A stretch of DNA of 64,000 bases from an uncultured Bacilli bacterium. GTDB lineage: Bacteria > Bacillota_I > Bacilli_A > RF39 > UBA660. Of this stretch, positions 50,164 through 57,918 are shown one piece after another. The translations under genes were made by a program, and so were the position numbers. Every line of letters starts with the position of its first letter. Positions within the stretch are counted from its first letter, which is position 1. Under the pieces are notes generated by a model. The model worked only from the letters and a program-made list of their open reading frames with translations, was not told where the DNA came from and made no database searches. The stretch covers positions 9,167-73,166 of the forward strand of contig CANPWX010000001.1 of assembly GCA_947585065.1 (NCBI GenBank), read 5' to 3'.

Positions 50164-50518
50164 CCACCTCTTTCATTATTCTATGTCCACAATCATTTGA
50201 ATAATTACTATTCCAACATTTACCATTAACATTAAATGGACAATCTACATTAGAACAATCCATTAAATCTTTTATTTCAATTCTATTGCCATTAACAAAA
50301 CGACCTAATTGATATTCTTGTTTAAAATCTTCAACATCATATCCGCCTATTTCTCGTATTTCCGCATGGTTTACTTCTTCTCCACAATAAATGCAATATA
50401 ATTTTTTTAAATGTCTAGGACCTCTTTGTTGACCTTTTTTTCGTTGAAGTGTCAATCCTTCTTTTCCACATTTAGTGCAAAAGAATCTACTTGGAGATAC
50501 ACTACAATTTTTGCTCAT
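50150..50518 (-). CDS. Zinc-finger protein
   Basis: 122 residues, RBS AAAGGTG. Zinc ribbon FCTKCGKEG...LYCIYCGEE, then helical LGRFVNGNRIEIKDLMDC and a second Cys cluster (DCSNVDCPFNVNGKCW..DCGHR). Function unknown; first gene of the kinase/phosphoesterase operon. Confidence 0.6.
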   Translation of the reverse strand: MSKNCSVSPSRFFCTKCGKEGLTLQRKKGQQRGPRHLKKLYCIYCGEEVNHAEIREIGGYDVEDFKQEYQLGRFVNGNRIEIKDLMDCSNVDCPFNVNGKCWNSNYSNDCGHRIMKEVDENE

Positions 50519-50545
50519 TCTTCATCACCTTTCCTTTACATATTT

Positions 50546-50574
50546 ATTTTATCATTATTTTTATTAAAAATCAA
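50546..50574 (-). promoter_or_regulatory. Promoter for zinc-finger/Pnk operon
   Basis: -35 TTGATT (50574-50569), 17 bp, -10 TAAAAT (50551-50546). A short GAAGA/TCTTC hairpin with a T-run just upstream ends the preceding gene. Confidence 0.75.
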
Positions 50575-50584
50575 AAAAGAAGAA

Positions 50585-50824
50585 TTAATCTTCCTCTTCT
50601 ATAAGTTCATAATTTTGTAACCATTTATCTGCTACGTCTGAGAATTGTAAATCATTTTCTTTAATTTCATCTAGACTCATATCCAATACATCAGCAATAT
50701 AAGTTTCTCTATTGTCCATGTATCCAAACCAATTGTCTACACCATTTGCTTCTAAGCATTGTAATCTAGCAGTGTTAATTAGTAAATCTCTTAATTCTTC
50801 TGGTTTTATTTTAAAATAATTCAT
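50585..50824 (-). CDS. Small acidic helical protein
   Basis: 79 residues, RBS AAAGGA. MNYFKIKPEELRDLLINTARLQCLEANGVDNW.., C-terminus very acidic. No family recognised. Confidence 0.5.
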   Translation of the reverse strand: MNYFKIKPEELRDLLINTARLQCLEANGVDNWFGYMDNRETYIADVLDMSLDEIKENDLQFSDVADKWLQNYELIEEED

Positions 50825-50847
50825 ATAAAAAATCCTTTCTTTATAAT

Positions 50848-50876
50848 ATTATATAATAAATTTTTTAAAAAATAAA
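50848..50876 (-). promoter_or_regulatory. Promoter for the 50585 gene
   Basis: -10 TATAAT (50853-50848), weaker -35 TTTATT (50876-50871), 17 bp. Confidence 0.6.
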
Positions 50877-50886
50877 AGAAGAATTA

Positions 50887-52146
50887 TTATTCTCCTTTTT
50901 CAATTAAATATTGATTACTAACTGCTTTAAATGATCTAACTCCATCATAAGTTCTAAATACTAAACCTTCTCTTAAAGTCCCAGGTTCTAATATTGATTC
51001 ACCAGTTGCAAAATTTAGCATATCATCAATAGTAGGTAATAATGTCATATCTTCTGCAATTATTGGAACACATGGGATATTATAAGTATTAGTTAATATT
51101 TCAGTCATTTCTATTGAATTATATCTTTTTGCTACTCTATTTTTATCTCCAACTATCAAATTAAATGCTGCAAAATCATGACCTTTAATTCCATAAGTTT
51201 TCTTTTGTACGCCTTCTCCATAAGTTTCACCTTGAATAGTTACAAAATCAAATTCTTTATATAAATCTAATATATCTTTTAAAACTGCTTCAATATTATA
51301 TTTTTGTGCCATTTCAGTATATATATTAGTTTCATAGAATAATTTATCTTCTTTTTCAGGTTTATCAAAACATACATTTCTTGAGCAAACATAGAATTCA
51401 TATTTGCCTCTTTTACCACGTTTCATAGTAAATGTAGTAGAAGAACCATCTATTTTTTCAGTTGCTATCCATTTTGTATCATCTGGCGGAAATAATTGAG
51501 GTAAGTTTTGGATTCTTTCCTCGTCTGTACGTTTCACCCAATCTGGCCAAAATGATGCTTTTTTATCGCTCTTTTTTCCTAAAAATAAGAATAATAATTT
51601 TTTACCCCACATTCTTTTATATAACCATTGAACTAATTTATTATGTTTAAATAATTTCCAATGCCTTTGAGCCATTTTCTTATATTTATCGCCGCTAGAT
51701 TTTCTTTTATTATCTTCAGCAACAGAATAAGTAACTCCTAAAATATCAGTTAATGGATATCCATCTTCTAACACTTTTTCAACACTATTATTTAATATCA
51801 TAGCATTTAATTGGCCCCTCCATACTGGCATTCCATCACCTTTATCAAAATCAGTTAATGCCATTAGTAAACCTTGAGATATGAAGCAACCTTTTCCGCC
51901 GAATGTATATTTTTGAGTTTTAACTTTATAATGTTTCTTTTCTAAGAAGGCATATTCTTCAGTTTCAGGTACTTTAGAATCGATTTCAAAATATACTGCT
52001 AAGTCTCCAGGCTTGAAAGTTTCTTTTCTAACCATTATTTTCCATCCACCAACTACTGCCGCTTCACAATTATCTGAACCTACTATTGGTTCAATTGTAT
52101 CTATTTTTACTAAATAAGCAAGCTCTCTTTTGCCATTTTTTATCAT
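50887..52146 (-). CDS. RNA ligase (Rnl5/DraRnl type)
   Basis: 419 residues, TGA-free. N-terminal OB-like domain (LVKIDTIEPIVGSDNCEAAVVGGWKIMV) precedes the nucleotidyltransferase domain, as in Deinococcus-type RNA ligases. Motif I IATEKIDGSSTTF (~225, adenylated Lys), motif IV EGLVFRTYDG, motif V SFKAVSNQYL. Probably seals nicks in RNA, together with the Pnk-like kinase, for example to repair tRNAs cut by host anticodon nucleases. Confidence 0.87.
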   Translation of the reverse strand: MIKNGKRELAYLVKIDTIEPIVGSDNCEAAVVGGWKIMVRKETFKPGDLAVYFEIDSKVPETEEYAFLEKKHYKVKTQKYTFGGKGCFISQGLLMALTDFDKGDGMPVWRGQLNAMILNNSVEKVLEDGYPLTDILGVTYSVAEDNKRKSSGDKYKKMAQRHWKLFKHNKLVQWLYKRMWGKKLLFLFLGKKSDKKASFWPDWVKRTDEERIQNLPQLFPPDDTKWIATEKIDGSSTTFTMKRGKRGKYEFYVCSRNVCFDKPEKEDKLFYETNIYTEMAQKYNIEAVLKDILDLYKEFDFVTIQGETYGEGVQKKTYGIKGHDFAAFNLIVGDKNRVAKRYNSIEMTEILTNTYNIPCVPIIAEDMTLLPTIDDMLNFATGESILEPGTLREGLVFRTYDGVRSFKAVSNQYLIEKGE

Positions 52147-52170
52147 CTTTATCTTTCCTTTCTTTATATT

Positions 52171-52199
52171 ATTATATTATTTTTCTTTTATTTTATCAA
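52171..52199 (-). promoter_or_regulatory. Promoter for RNA ligase
   Basis: -35 TTGATA (52199-52194), 17 bp, -10 TATAAT (52176-52171), overlapping the end of the upstream gene. Confidence 0.86.
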
Positions 52200-52842
52200 T
52201 TAAATCTAATAAAGTTTTAAAATTATTAAATTTTATATGAGTACCTTTGACACCGCGGGAATCAACTTCCGCAACTCTATATTCTTTTAATTTATAAAAT
52301 AATGTTCTGAATACCGATGTTGATATATTCCATTGCTCTGAATAATAACTAACTCTTATATCTCCTTCTTTAGAACCATTAAATTCTTTTAATATATTAT
52401 TTAAAACCTTAATTTCTGTTTTAGTTAGTATATTGATTAGCTCTTGTTCATTCGACGGAACGTCGAATGAATGATTAATAATGTTATAGATAGCATGATA
52501 TAATTCTATATCATCTTTAAATATATTTTTATTTAAGAATATATTTGTTGTTAATAATTCTTCATATTTTGGATTAATATATTTATATGGTGCTAATACC
52601 AATTCTTCTAAATTATCTTTTAATAAACGAATATCTATTATATTATCATCATTAGTAAAATTTAAAGCAATAGTCATATATAATTCTTGTTGAGTTGGGA
52701 GATAACATGCGGAAACCGGTATGACATCCACAGTTCTAGACCATAAGTCCGGTTGACCGGTTGCCGCAACTCATAATATTCTATCTTCACCATATATATT
52801 AATATATTCATTAAATTTATTTTTTAATATATCATTAATCAT
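52177..52842 (-). CDS. CodY-like HTH transcription regulator
   Basis: 221 residues from ATG 52842, one TGA=Trp (RIL-W-VAAT). The C-terminal FNGSKEGDIRVSYYSEQWNISTSVFRTLFYKLKEYRVAEVDSRGVKGTHIKFNN follows the winged-helix domain of CodY ([34 protein letters not shown] type). The N-terminal domain is not obviously a GAF. An 11-bp perfect hairpin lies within the gene (52447-52471), as well as a GC-rich 19-mer shared with the dnaE downstream region. Confidence 0.7.
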
Positions 52843-53530
52843 TTATATCATCTTCTCCTTTAAAGTATTTTATTTCAAAAGTATCTAAATTAATGGTTGC
52901 CGCCTTATTAGAAAAAGCACTACCTAAATCAATATCAATTTTATGACCATTATAATATTTTAATACTTCTAAATTATCATTTATTTTTATAGATTGAACA
53001 GGAGTATGCCCATGAATTACATACCAATTTTCATATTGATTATTAAAAGAACTATCTAATTTTATATGCTTTCTATCTCATAAAAGAGAATTTTCATCAA
53101 GATTATTAATATTATCAATATCAATTCCTGCATGACTTAAAAAAATATTTTTCTTTTCATTATTTATATATATATAATAATTTTTTATTTTTTTAAGATT
53201 TTCAACTAGAGAAATTTTATCTTCGGCAGAAAGTTTAATATAATCTTCTAATGTTTTTCTACATCCATTATAATCTATCATAATTCCTTCTTCTCTTAAA
53301 GAATACATAACACCATTATTTATAAAATCTAAAAACATATCTTCATGATTGCCTTTTAAATATATAATTCTATCATCTTGAAACATTTCTTGCATAATTT
53401 TAATACCATCTGGGCCTCTATCACAAGCATCTCCAAGGTAAATAAGAATATCGTCTTTATTATAATAATTTTTTATTTTATTTCATAAATTATAATTACC
53501 ATGTAAGTCACTAAATGCTATTGTTTTCAT
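52835..53530 (-). CDS. PPP-family Ser/Thr-type phosphatase
   Basis: 231 residues, two TGA=Trp codons (NYNL-W-NKI, SLL-W-DRK). Lambda-phosphatase-like motifs: AFSDLHGNY, YLGDACDRGPDG, YLKGNHEDM, FLSHAGI and VIHGHTPVQ. RBS GGAGG. Divergently transcribed from a kinase-like gene 145 bases away. Likely dephosphorylates host or phage proteins; cyclic or ApppA substrates are also possible for this fold. Confidence 0.87.
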
Positions 53531-53556
53531 ATTTATCACTCCTCCAACTTAACTTA

Positions 53557-53585
53557 ATTATATAATATTTTTTATTAAAAATCAA
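53557..53585 (-). promoter_or_regulatory. Promoter for PPP phosphatase operon
   Basis: -35 TTGATT (53585-53580), 17 bp, -10 TATAAT (53562-53557). Back-to-back with the plus-strand promoter at 53619. Confidence 0.88.
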
Positions 53586-53618
53586 TTTATACATATAAGT
53601 TCTCAATTTATATTTATA

Positions 53619-53647
53619 TTGATTTTTTATTAAAAATTTTATATAAT
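53619..53647 (+). promoter_or_regulatory. Promoter for kinase-like gene
   Basis: -35 TTGATT (53619-53624), 17 bp, -10 TATAAT (53642-53647). Confidence 0.9.
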
Positions 53648-53674
53648 TATTATAGAAATGAAGAGGTGATAAAG

Positions 53675-54361
53675 ATGAAGTTCAAAGATAAAGAAGATGA
53701 TATTAAAGAAATTATTAATGCATTATATAATTGTTATTTAGAAGAGTTAGAAGATGAACCAGATATTTTAGATGACGATGTTATAGCTCCTTTTGAAGAG
53801 AAATATCATAAACCTTTTGATTGGACTTTTGGAGCTACAAAATTAGTTTTAATATTTAAAGACTTAGGTTTTGTAATTAAAATACCTTTTAGATATTCTT
53901 CAGGAGTAGAACTTAATGGAGCAAAATTATCTGAGGAAAACTGGAATTATTGTGAACAAGAAAGTATATTGGCTAAAAAGTTAATAGAAAAAGGATTTGG
54001 TTTTGCTATTGCTGAAACTGAATTATTAACCTGCATAAATGGTTATCCAATTTATATTCAACCTTATGCTAATATATTATTATCACTTGAAGATACTAAA
54101 AAATACTGTCATTATGTAGAGAGAGATTTATCAAAAGTTAAATCTGTATATTGTAAAGAAATGAATATTTCAAAATTAACTGATGATTATGATATAGATT
54201 TTAAATGGCATGCAACTTTTCTTTCAATATATGGGGAAGAAAAATATGATTTGCTTATTAAATATATTAATCTTTTTAATATATATGATTTAAGAAGTGC
54301 AAATATTGGATACATGAATAATAATCCAGTATTAGTAGATTATGCAAGTTTTAATTATTAA
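53675..54361 (+). CDS. Protein-kinase-like fold protein
   Basis: 228 residues from ATG 53675 (AAGAGG well spaced; GTG 53666 is too close). FGATKLVLIFKDLGFVIKIPF looks like a kinase ATP-binding strand pair with a VAIK-type Lys; CEQESILAKKLIEKGFG like helix C; NIYDLRSANIGYMNNNPVLVDYASF matches the catalytic loop D-L-x-x-x-N followed by the metal-binding Asp (DYA in place of DFG). The pattern resembles small phage kinase-like proteins. Function inferred; the PPP phosphatase is its divergent neighbour. Confidence 0.6.
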   Translation: MKFKDKEDDIKEIINALYNCYLEELEDEPDILDDDVIAPFEEKYHKPFDWTFGATKLVLIFKDLGFVIKIPFRYSSGVELNGAKLSEENWNYCEQESILAKKLIEKGFGFAIAETELLTCINGYPIYIQPYANILLSLEDTKKYCHYVERDLSKVKSVYCKEMNISKLTDDYDIDFKWHATFLSIYGEEKYDLLIKYINLFNIYDLRSANIGYMNNNPVLVDYASFNY

Positions 54362-54374
54362 GGAGGCGTTTAAT

Positions 54375-54644
54375 ATGAATTTTGATCCAAGACACTTTGG
54401 AAGCACATTCCAAGAAAATAAGATTAATGGTTTTGATATTATGATAATGGATAGTGCGGAACGAGCTGATAAAATTATAAAAGAAATAAAAGAAAGAATT
54501 AATTATTATTTAGATAATAAATTGCTTATAGATAAAAATTTTGAATTTCAATATAGTACTGATGGAATATTAATATCAGACCAATACAGAATTGAAAAAG
54601 AACTTAAAAGGTTTTGCGCATCTAAGGGTATAACTTTAGATTAA
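54375..54644 (+). CDS. Small phage protein
   Basis: 89 residues from ATG 54375 with AAGGAGG; follows the kinase-like gene by 13 bases. FDPRHFGSTFQENKINGFDIMIMDSAERADKIIKEIKERI.. alpha/beta. Unknown function. Confidence 0.5.
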   Translation: MNFDPRHFGSTFQENKINGFDIMIMDSAERADKIIKEIKERINYYLDNKLLIDKNFEFQYSTDGILISDQYRIEKELKRFCASKGITLD

Positions 54645-54655
54645 TAAAACCTAAA

Positions 54656-54684
54656 TTGATTTTTTAAAAATTTTTTGATATAAT
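54656..54684 (+). promoter_or_regulatory. Promoter for 54717 gene
   Basis: -35 TTGATT (54656-54661), 17 bp, -10 TATAAT (54679-54684). Confidence 0.9.
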
Positions 54685-54716
54685 TTTAATAGAAAAAAGA
54701 AAGAGAGGAAAATATT

Positions 54717-55100
54717 ATGGAAGAAAAGAAATTAACTAAGAAAGAATTTTATGAATTAATCAAGGAAGTTGTTACTAAAAGTGATGCTGAAGATAAAGAT
54801 AATTTAATCGATTTCTTAGACAGACAAGTTGAAATCCTTGAAAACAAAGCAGAAAAAGCAAAAGAAAGAGCTGCTGAAAAGAGAGCTGCTGGGGATGAAT
54901 TAAGAGGAGTTATTAAAACATTATTAACTTCAGAATACCAAACAGCAGATGAAATTGTTGCAAAATTTGTTGATGAAGATGTAACAAAAGCAAAAGTTGT
55001 TGCAAGATTAGGACAACTTGTTAAAAATGAAGAAGTTGAAAAAACTGACATTAAAACTGAAGATGGAAGAACTGTTAAAGCATATCGTCTTGCAGAATAA
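54717..55100 (+). CDS. Coiled-coil plus winged-helix, histone-like DNA-binding protein
   Basis: 127 residues, RBS AGAGAGGA. N-terminal helix with NLIDFLDRQVEILENKAEKAKERAAEKRAAG, then a winged helix (YQTADEIVAKFVDEDVTKAKVVARLGQLVKNEEVEKTDIK). Lys/Ala-rich codon usage differs from its neighbours and suggests high expression. Likely a nucleoid-type or regulatory DNA-binding protein. Confidence 0.65.
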   Translation: MEEKKLTKKEFYELIKEVVTKSDAEDKDNLIDFLDRQVEILENKAEKAKERAAEKRAAGDELRGVIKTLLTSEYQTADEIVAKFVDEDVTKAKVVARLGQLVKNEEVEKTDIKTEDGRTVKAYRLAE

Positions 55101-55114
55101 TAATATATAAAATC

Positions 55115-55147
55115 AAAGTGAATAGGTTATTCAACTTATTCACTTTT
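55115..55147 (+). terminator. Intrinsic terminator
   Basis: AAAGTGAATA/TATTCACTTT stem with extra GTT/AAC pairing, followed by TTCTTATT. Confidence 0.8.
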
Positions 55148-55165
55148 TCTTATTAAGGAGGCTTT

Positions 55166-55954
55166 ATGAAATATTGTTTAAATTATAATAGAACAACACA
55201 ACAAATGAAATGTATTCAAGAAGCAGATGAATGAACTATTGAATATAATAGTAAAGATAATACTTTATTAGAATTTTTAGAGTTGCATCAAAATATAAGA
55301 ATAAATTTATATATAAAAGAATTATTAGATTTAAAATTTTTAGAAGATTTATGTAATAAATATAAAAATTTATATTTAAAATTATCAAAAGAATATTATG
55401 AAAAATTAAAAGAAAATAAAGTGGATATAAGATTTTATTTTGATATATTAGCAACTGATTGAGATACATTTATTGGATGTATTAATTTTGGCGTTAGTGA
55501 TATATATATTGCTGAAAATTTAGGATTCGAGTTAGATAAAGTTGCGGCAATCGCTCATTCTAAAGATATAAAATTAAGAGCATTTCCAGATGTAGCGCAA
55601 TCTAAATGAAAAGATTCTGACTCATTAAAAAAATTTTTTATTAGACCTGAAGACATAGATTTCTATAGTGATTATATTGATGTAATAGAATTTTATAATG
55701 ACGATAAAAAATTAGAAATTTATTATAAAATATATGCAAAAGATAAAAAATGGTTTGGTAAATTAAATGAAATTATATTAGATTTTAATAGTGAATTAGA
55801 TAATAAATATATAATTCCGAGATTTCCAGAAAAGCGCGTTAGTTGCGGTAAAAGTTGCCTAAAAGGTGGGCATTGCCGCCGCTGTGATAGAATTGAACAA
55901 TTGTCTAATACTCTTGAAGAAAGAAAATTAGTTATTAAAATTGATAAAAATTAA
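55166..55954 (+). CDS. Hypothetical protein with Cys-rich tail
   Basis: 262 residues, RBS AAGGAGG, three TGA=Trp codons (ADE-W-TIE, ATD-W-DTF, QSK-W-KDS). Leu/Ile-rich first half (LLELHQNIR..); C-terminus has a dense Cys/His cluster (CGKSCLKGGHCRRC) likely to bind zinc. It is invisible to standard-code gene calling. No family recognised. Confidence 0.6.
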
Positions 55955-55969
55955 AAAATATTATATAAT
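55941..55969 (+). promoter_or_regulatory. Promoter for 55999 gene
   Basis: -35 TTGATA (55941-55946), 17 bp, -10 TATAAT (55964-55969). The -35 lies in the last codons of the upstream gene. Confidence 0.87.
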
Positions 55970-55998
55970 ATAAATATATATAAAGGAGGAATAAAGAT

Positions 55999-56310
55999 AT
56001 GGCTAGAGGTGCAAATAGCAAGACTATTGCTACTGATATTATTTTAAAAGCATTTCCAGGAAGTTTTACTTATGATAAGGAAATTAGAATTCCTTTTGTG
56101 GAAGATGGAGAAAATATTCAATTAAAATGTGTTTTAACTTGTGCAAAAACAAATGTTGAAGAAAATGGAGAAAATGCTATTCCAGGTGAAGTATCTAATA
56201 AAATTAATTTTGAAGAACATGAAAAATCAGAAGAGCAAGTTAAACATACTGAGATTAGTGAAGAAGAGAAAGAGAATTTAAGAAATTTAATGAATGTATT
56301 AGGATTATAA
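55999..56310 (+). CDS. Small phage protein
   Basis: 103 residues, RBS AAAGGAGG. MARGANSKTIATDIILKAFPGSFTYDKEIRIPFVEDGENIQLKCVLTCAKT, then an acidic linker and terminal helix. I recognise the start as common in Firmicutes phages; function unknown. Its stop is one base from the next ATG. Confidence 0.55.
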   Translation: MARGANSKTIATDIILKAFPGSFTYDKEIRIPFVEDGENIQLKCVLTCAKTNVEENGENAIPGEVSNKINFEEHEKSEEQVKHTEISEEEKENLRNLMNVLGL

Positions 56311-56311
56311 T

Positions 56312-56955
56312 ATGTGGCAAGAAAGAGTTAAAAATGTAATAATTGTTTCTTTTCTTCTAGTATGTTCAGGATGGTGTTTTTTTGAATTTATTAAAGATTA
56401 TAAAGAAAGGAATAAACTTCAAGATAGTTTAAATTCATGTTTAATTAATAAACAAGAATTAGGAAATGAAATAGATACTTTGAACAATGATAAAAAAGAA
56501 TTGCAAAATCAAATAGAAATATTGAATAATGAAAAAGCAAATTTACAAAAGGAAATAGAAAATCTAAAAAAAAACTAGCTGAACAGGCGGCAGCTGCCGC
56601 ATCTAAAAATTATAAATTAACAAGTTTTTGGTTTAATGACGGATATGGAACTGGCTCTTGTACTGGCAGTGGTTTATGCGAAAAAGATTTTCAAATAAAT
56701 GACAAAGGTTGGTATACTTATCAAGGTAAATTAGTATTAGCTTCCGCAACTAGATATTTATTAAAATATGGATATTCTGAAATTGCAGGGAAAAAATATT
56801 ATAATTATTATGATACTTTAACTATTAATATCAAAGGTAAAGATTATAAAGGAATTATATTAGATTCTTGTGGTGCATGCATGAAAAATAATATTTTAGA
56901 TTTATTTGTATCTAATGGCAAATCATCTATTACTACTGGTATAACGGTGAAATAA
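56312..56955 (+). CDS. Membrane coiled-coil protein with 3D/DPBB-like domain, joined by -1 frameshift
   Basis: In the first frame: a TM helix (NVIIVSFLLVCSGWCFFEF), then heptad coiled coil, ending at TAG 56576-56578 (88 aa). In the -1 frame the coil continues (LAEQAAAAASKNYKL) into a ~110-residue domain (SFWFNDGYGTGSCTGSGLC.., IILDSCGACMKNNILDLFV) resembling 3D/double-psi beta-barrel proteins, ending TAA 56953-56955. Slippery A-AAA-AAC at 56569-56575 and a GC hairpin 11 bases later support programmed frameshifting. Alternative: a single-base error in the A9 run. Probably faces the cell surface, anchored in the membrane. Confidence 0.68.
56587..56600 (+). promoter_or_regulatory. Frameshift-stimulating hairpin
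   Basis: GCGGCAGCTGCCGC, five G/C pairs with an AGCT loop, 11 bases after the A-AAA-AAC slippery site; also a variant of the genome-wide GCGG/CCGC palindrome. Confidence 0.6.
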
Positions 56956-56975
56956 GAAAATATATTTCACCGTTT
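56944..56975 (+). terminator. Intrinsic terminator
   Basis: ACGGTGAAAT/ATTTCACCGT stem holding the stop of the preceding gene, followed by TTTGATTTTTTTT. Confidence 0.83.
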
Positions 56976-57002
56976 GATTTTTTTTAAATTTTATAATATA
57001 AT
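56974..57002 (+). promoter_or_regulatory. Promoter for 57035 gene
   Basis: -35 TTGATT (56974-56979) inside the terminator tail, 17 bp, -10 TATAAT (56997-57002). Confidence 0.88.
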
Positions 57003-57034
57003 ATTATTGTAAAAATTAAAGGAGGAATTTTATT

Positions 57035-57211
57035 ATGGAAATTGAAAAAGTATATGATGATGAAGAAATGGTAATTTTACCACCATATTGGTGGGTAGAA
57101 TATGTTGATGATGATGGACATAAACATTTAGCAGCAATTAAAGATATCGCTTATTTAGAATATATAAAAACTAGATTTACTGTTACAACTGTCAAGGCTA
57201 TTGAAGAATAG
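57035..57211 (+). CDS. Small acidic phage protein, 58 aa
   Basis: RBS AAAGGAGG, ATG 57035, stop TAG. MEIEKVYDDEEMVILPPYWWVEYVDDDGHKHLAAIKDIAYLEYIK; one clean transcription unit with its own promoter. Function unknown. Confidence 0.6.
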   Translation: MEIEKVYDDEEMVILPPYWWVEYVDDDGHKHLAAIKDIAYLEYIKTRFTVTTVKAIEE

Positions 57212-57213
57212 AC

Positions 57214-57242
57214 TTGATTTTTTATAAAAATTTTGATATAAT
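57214..57242 (+). promoter_or_regulatory. Promoter for hsp20
   Basis: -35 TTGATT (57214-57219), 17 bp, -10 TATAAT (57237-57242). Confidence 0.9.
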
Positions 57243-57290
57243 ATTTATGTAAAGATTAGAGATGTTTATTTTAAGGAGTGATTTTTTAGT

Positions 57291-57683
57291 ATGTTTGATT
57301 TATTTGATACAATTTTAAACCCATTAAATTGGGACAAAGATTTTTATAAATTCAATAGAGAAGAAAAAGATATGCATCCATATTCTGTTCAAGCTGATAA
57401 AAATGGTAATTTTATTATCGTTCATAATATCCTAGGTATTAACAAAGAAGATATAAAATTAACAAAAGAAATAGAAGGCGGAAATACATATATTTTATTA
57501 ACTGGTTCTACCAAAGATAGTTTTACAGGTAAAACATATTCAGTTAATTCAAGATTTGCTTTAGATGATAAACAATTAGATTTATCTTCAATTAAAGCAC
57601 AAGATAAAAATGGATTATTATATATAATAATCGCAAGCAAAAAAGTAGAAGAAAAGAAAGTAAATAGTATAGCAATAAATTAA
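57291..57683 (+). CDS. hsp20: Small heat-shock protein (Hsp20/alpha-crystallin)
   Basis: 130 residues, RBS TAAGGAG. Starts MFDLFDTILNPLNWDKDFYKF; alpha-crystallin domain PYSVQADKNGNFIIVHNILGINKEDIKLTKEI..NTYILLTGSTKD..YSVNSRFALD..; ends with the strand IIIASKKVEEKK. ATP-independent chaperone, possibly helping virion assembly. The mRNA is flanked by a 13-bp inverted repeat (57249-57261 and 57705-57717). Confidence 0.88.
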   Translation: MFDLFDTILNPLNWDKDFYKFNREEKDMHPYSVQADKNGNFIIVHNILGINKEDIKLTKEIEGGNTYILLTGSTKDSFTGKTYSVNSRFALDDKQLDLSSIKAQDKNGLLYIIIASKKVEEKKVNSIAIN

Positions 57684-57753
57684 TAAAAACATATTGTTTT
57701 TTAGCTCTAATCTTTACTTATGGGCGTATAGCCAAGAGGCTATACCTCAATAT

Positions 57754-57828
57754 GCCCAGTTAGCCAAGTAGTTAAGGCATCGGTCTGCAACACCGTGATC
57801 CGCGGCGCACATCCGCGACTGGGCTCCA
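57754..57828 (+). tRNA. tRNA-Cys(GCA), T-loop atypical
   Basis: Acceptor GCCCAGT/ACTGGGC, discriminator T, CCA encoded; anticodon loop CTGCAAC (GCA). The T-arm is CGCGG-CGCACAT-CCGCG: seven-base loop but without the usual TTC/A58. A GTATAGCC-AAGA-GGCTATAC hairpin sits 8 bases upstream (57726-57745). Confidence 0.85.
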
Positions 57829-57918
57829 AAATTTTTGCAATTTTTATAATCGTTGGGTCGATTTTAATAAAATTATTATTTATATTTTCATATTATAATA
57901 GAAAGGAAAGATTTTATT

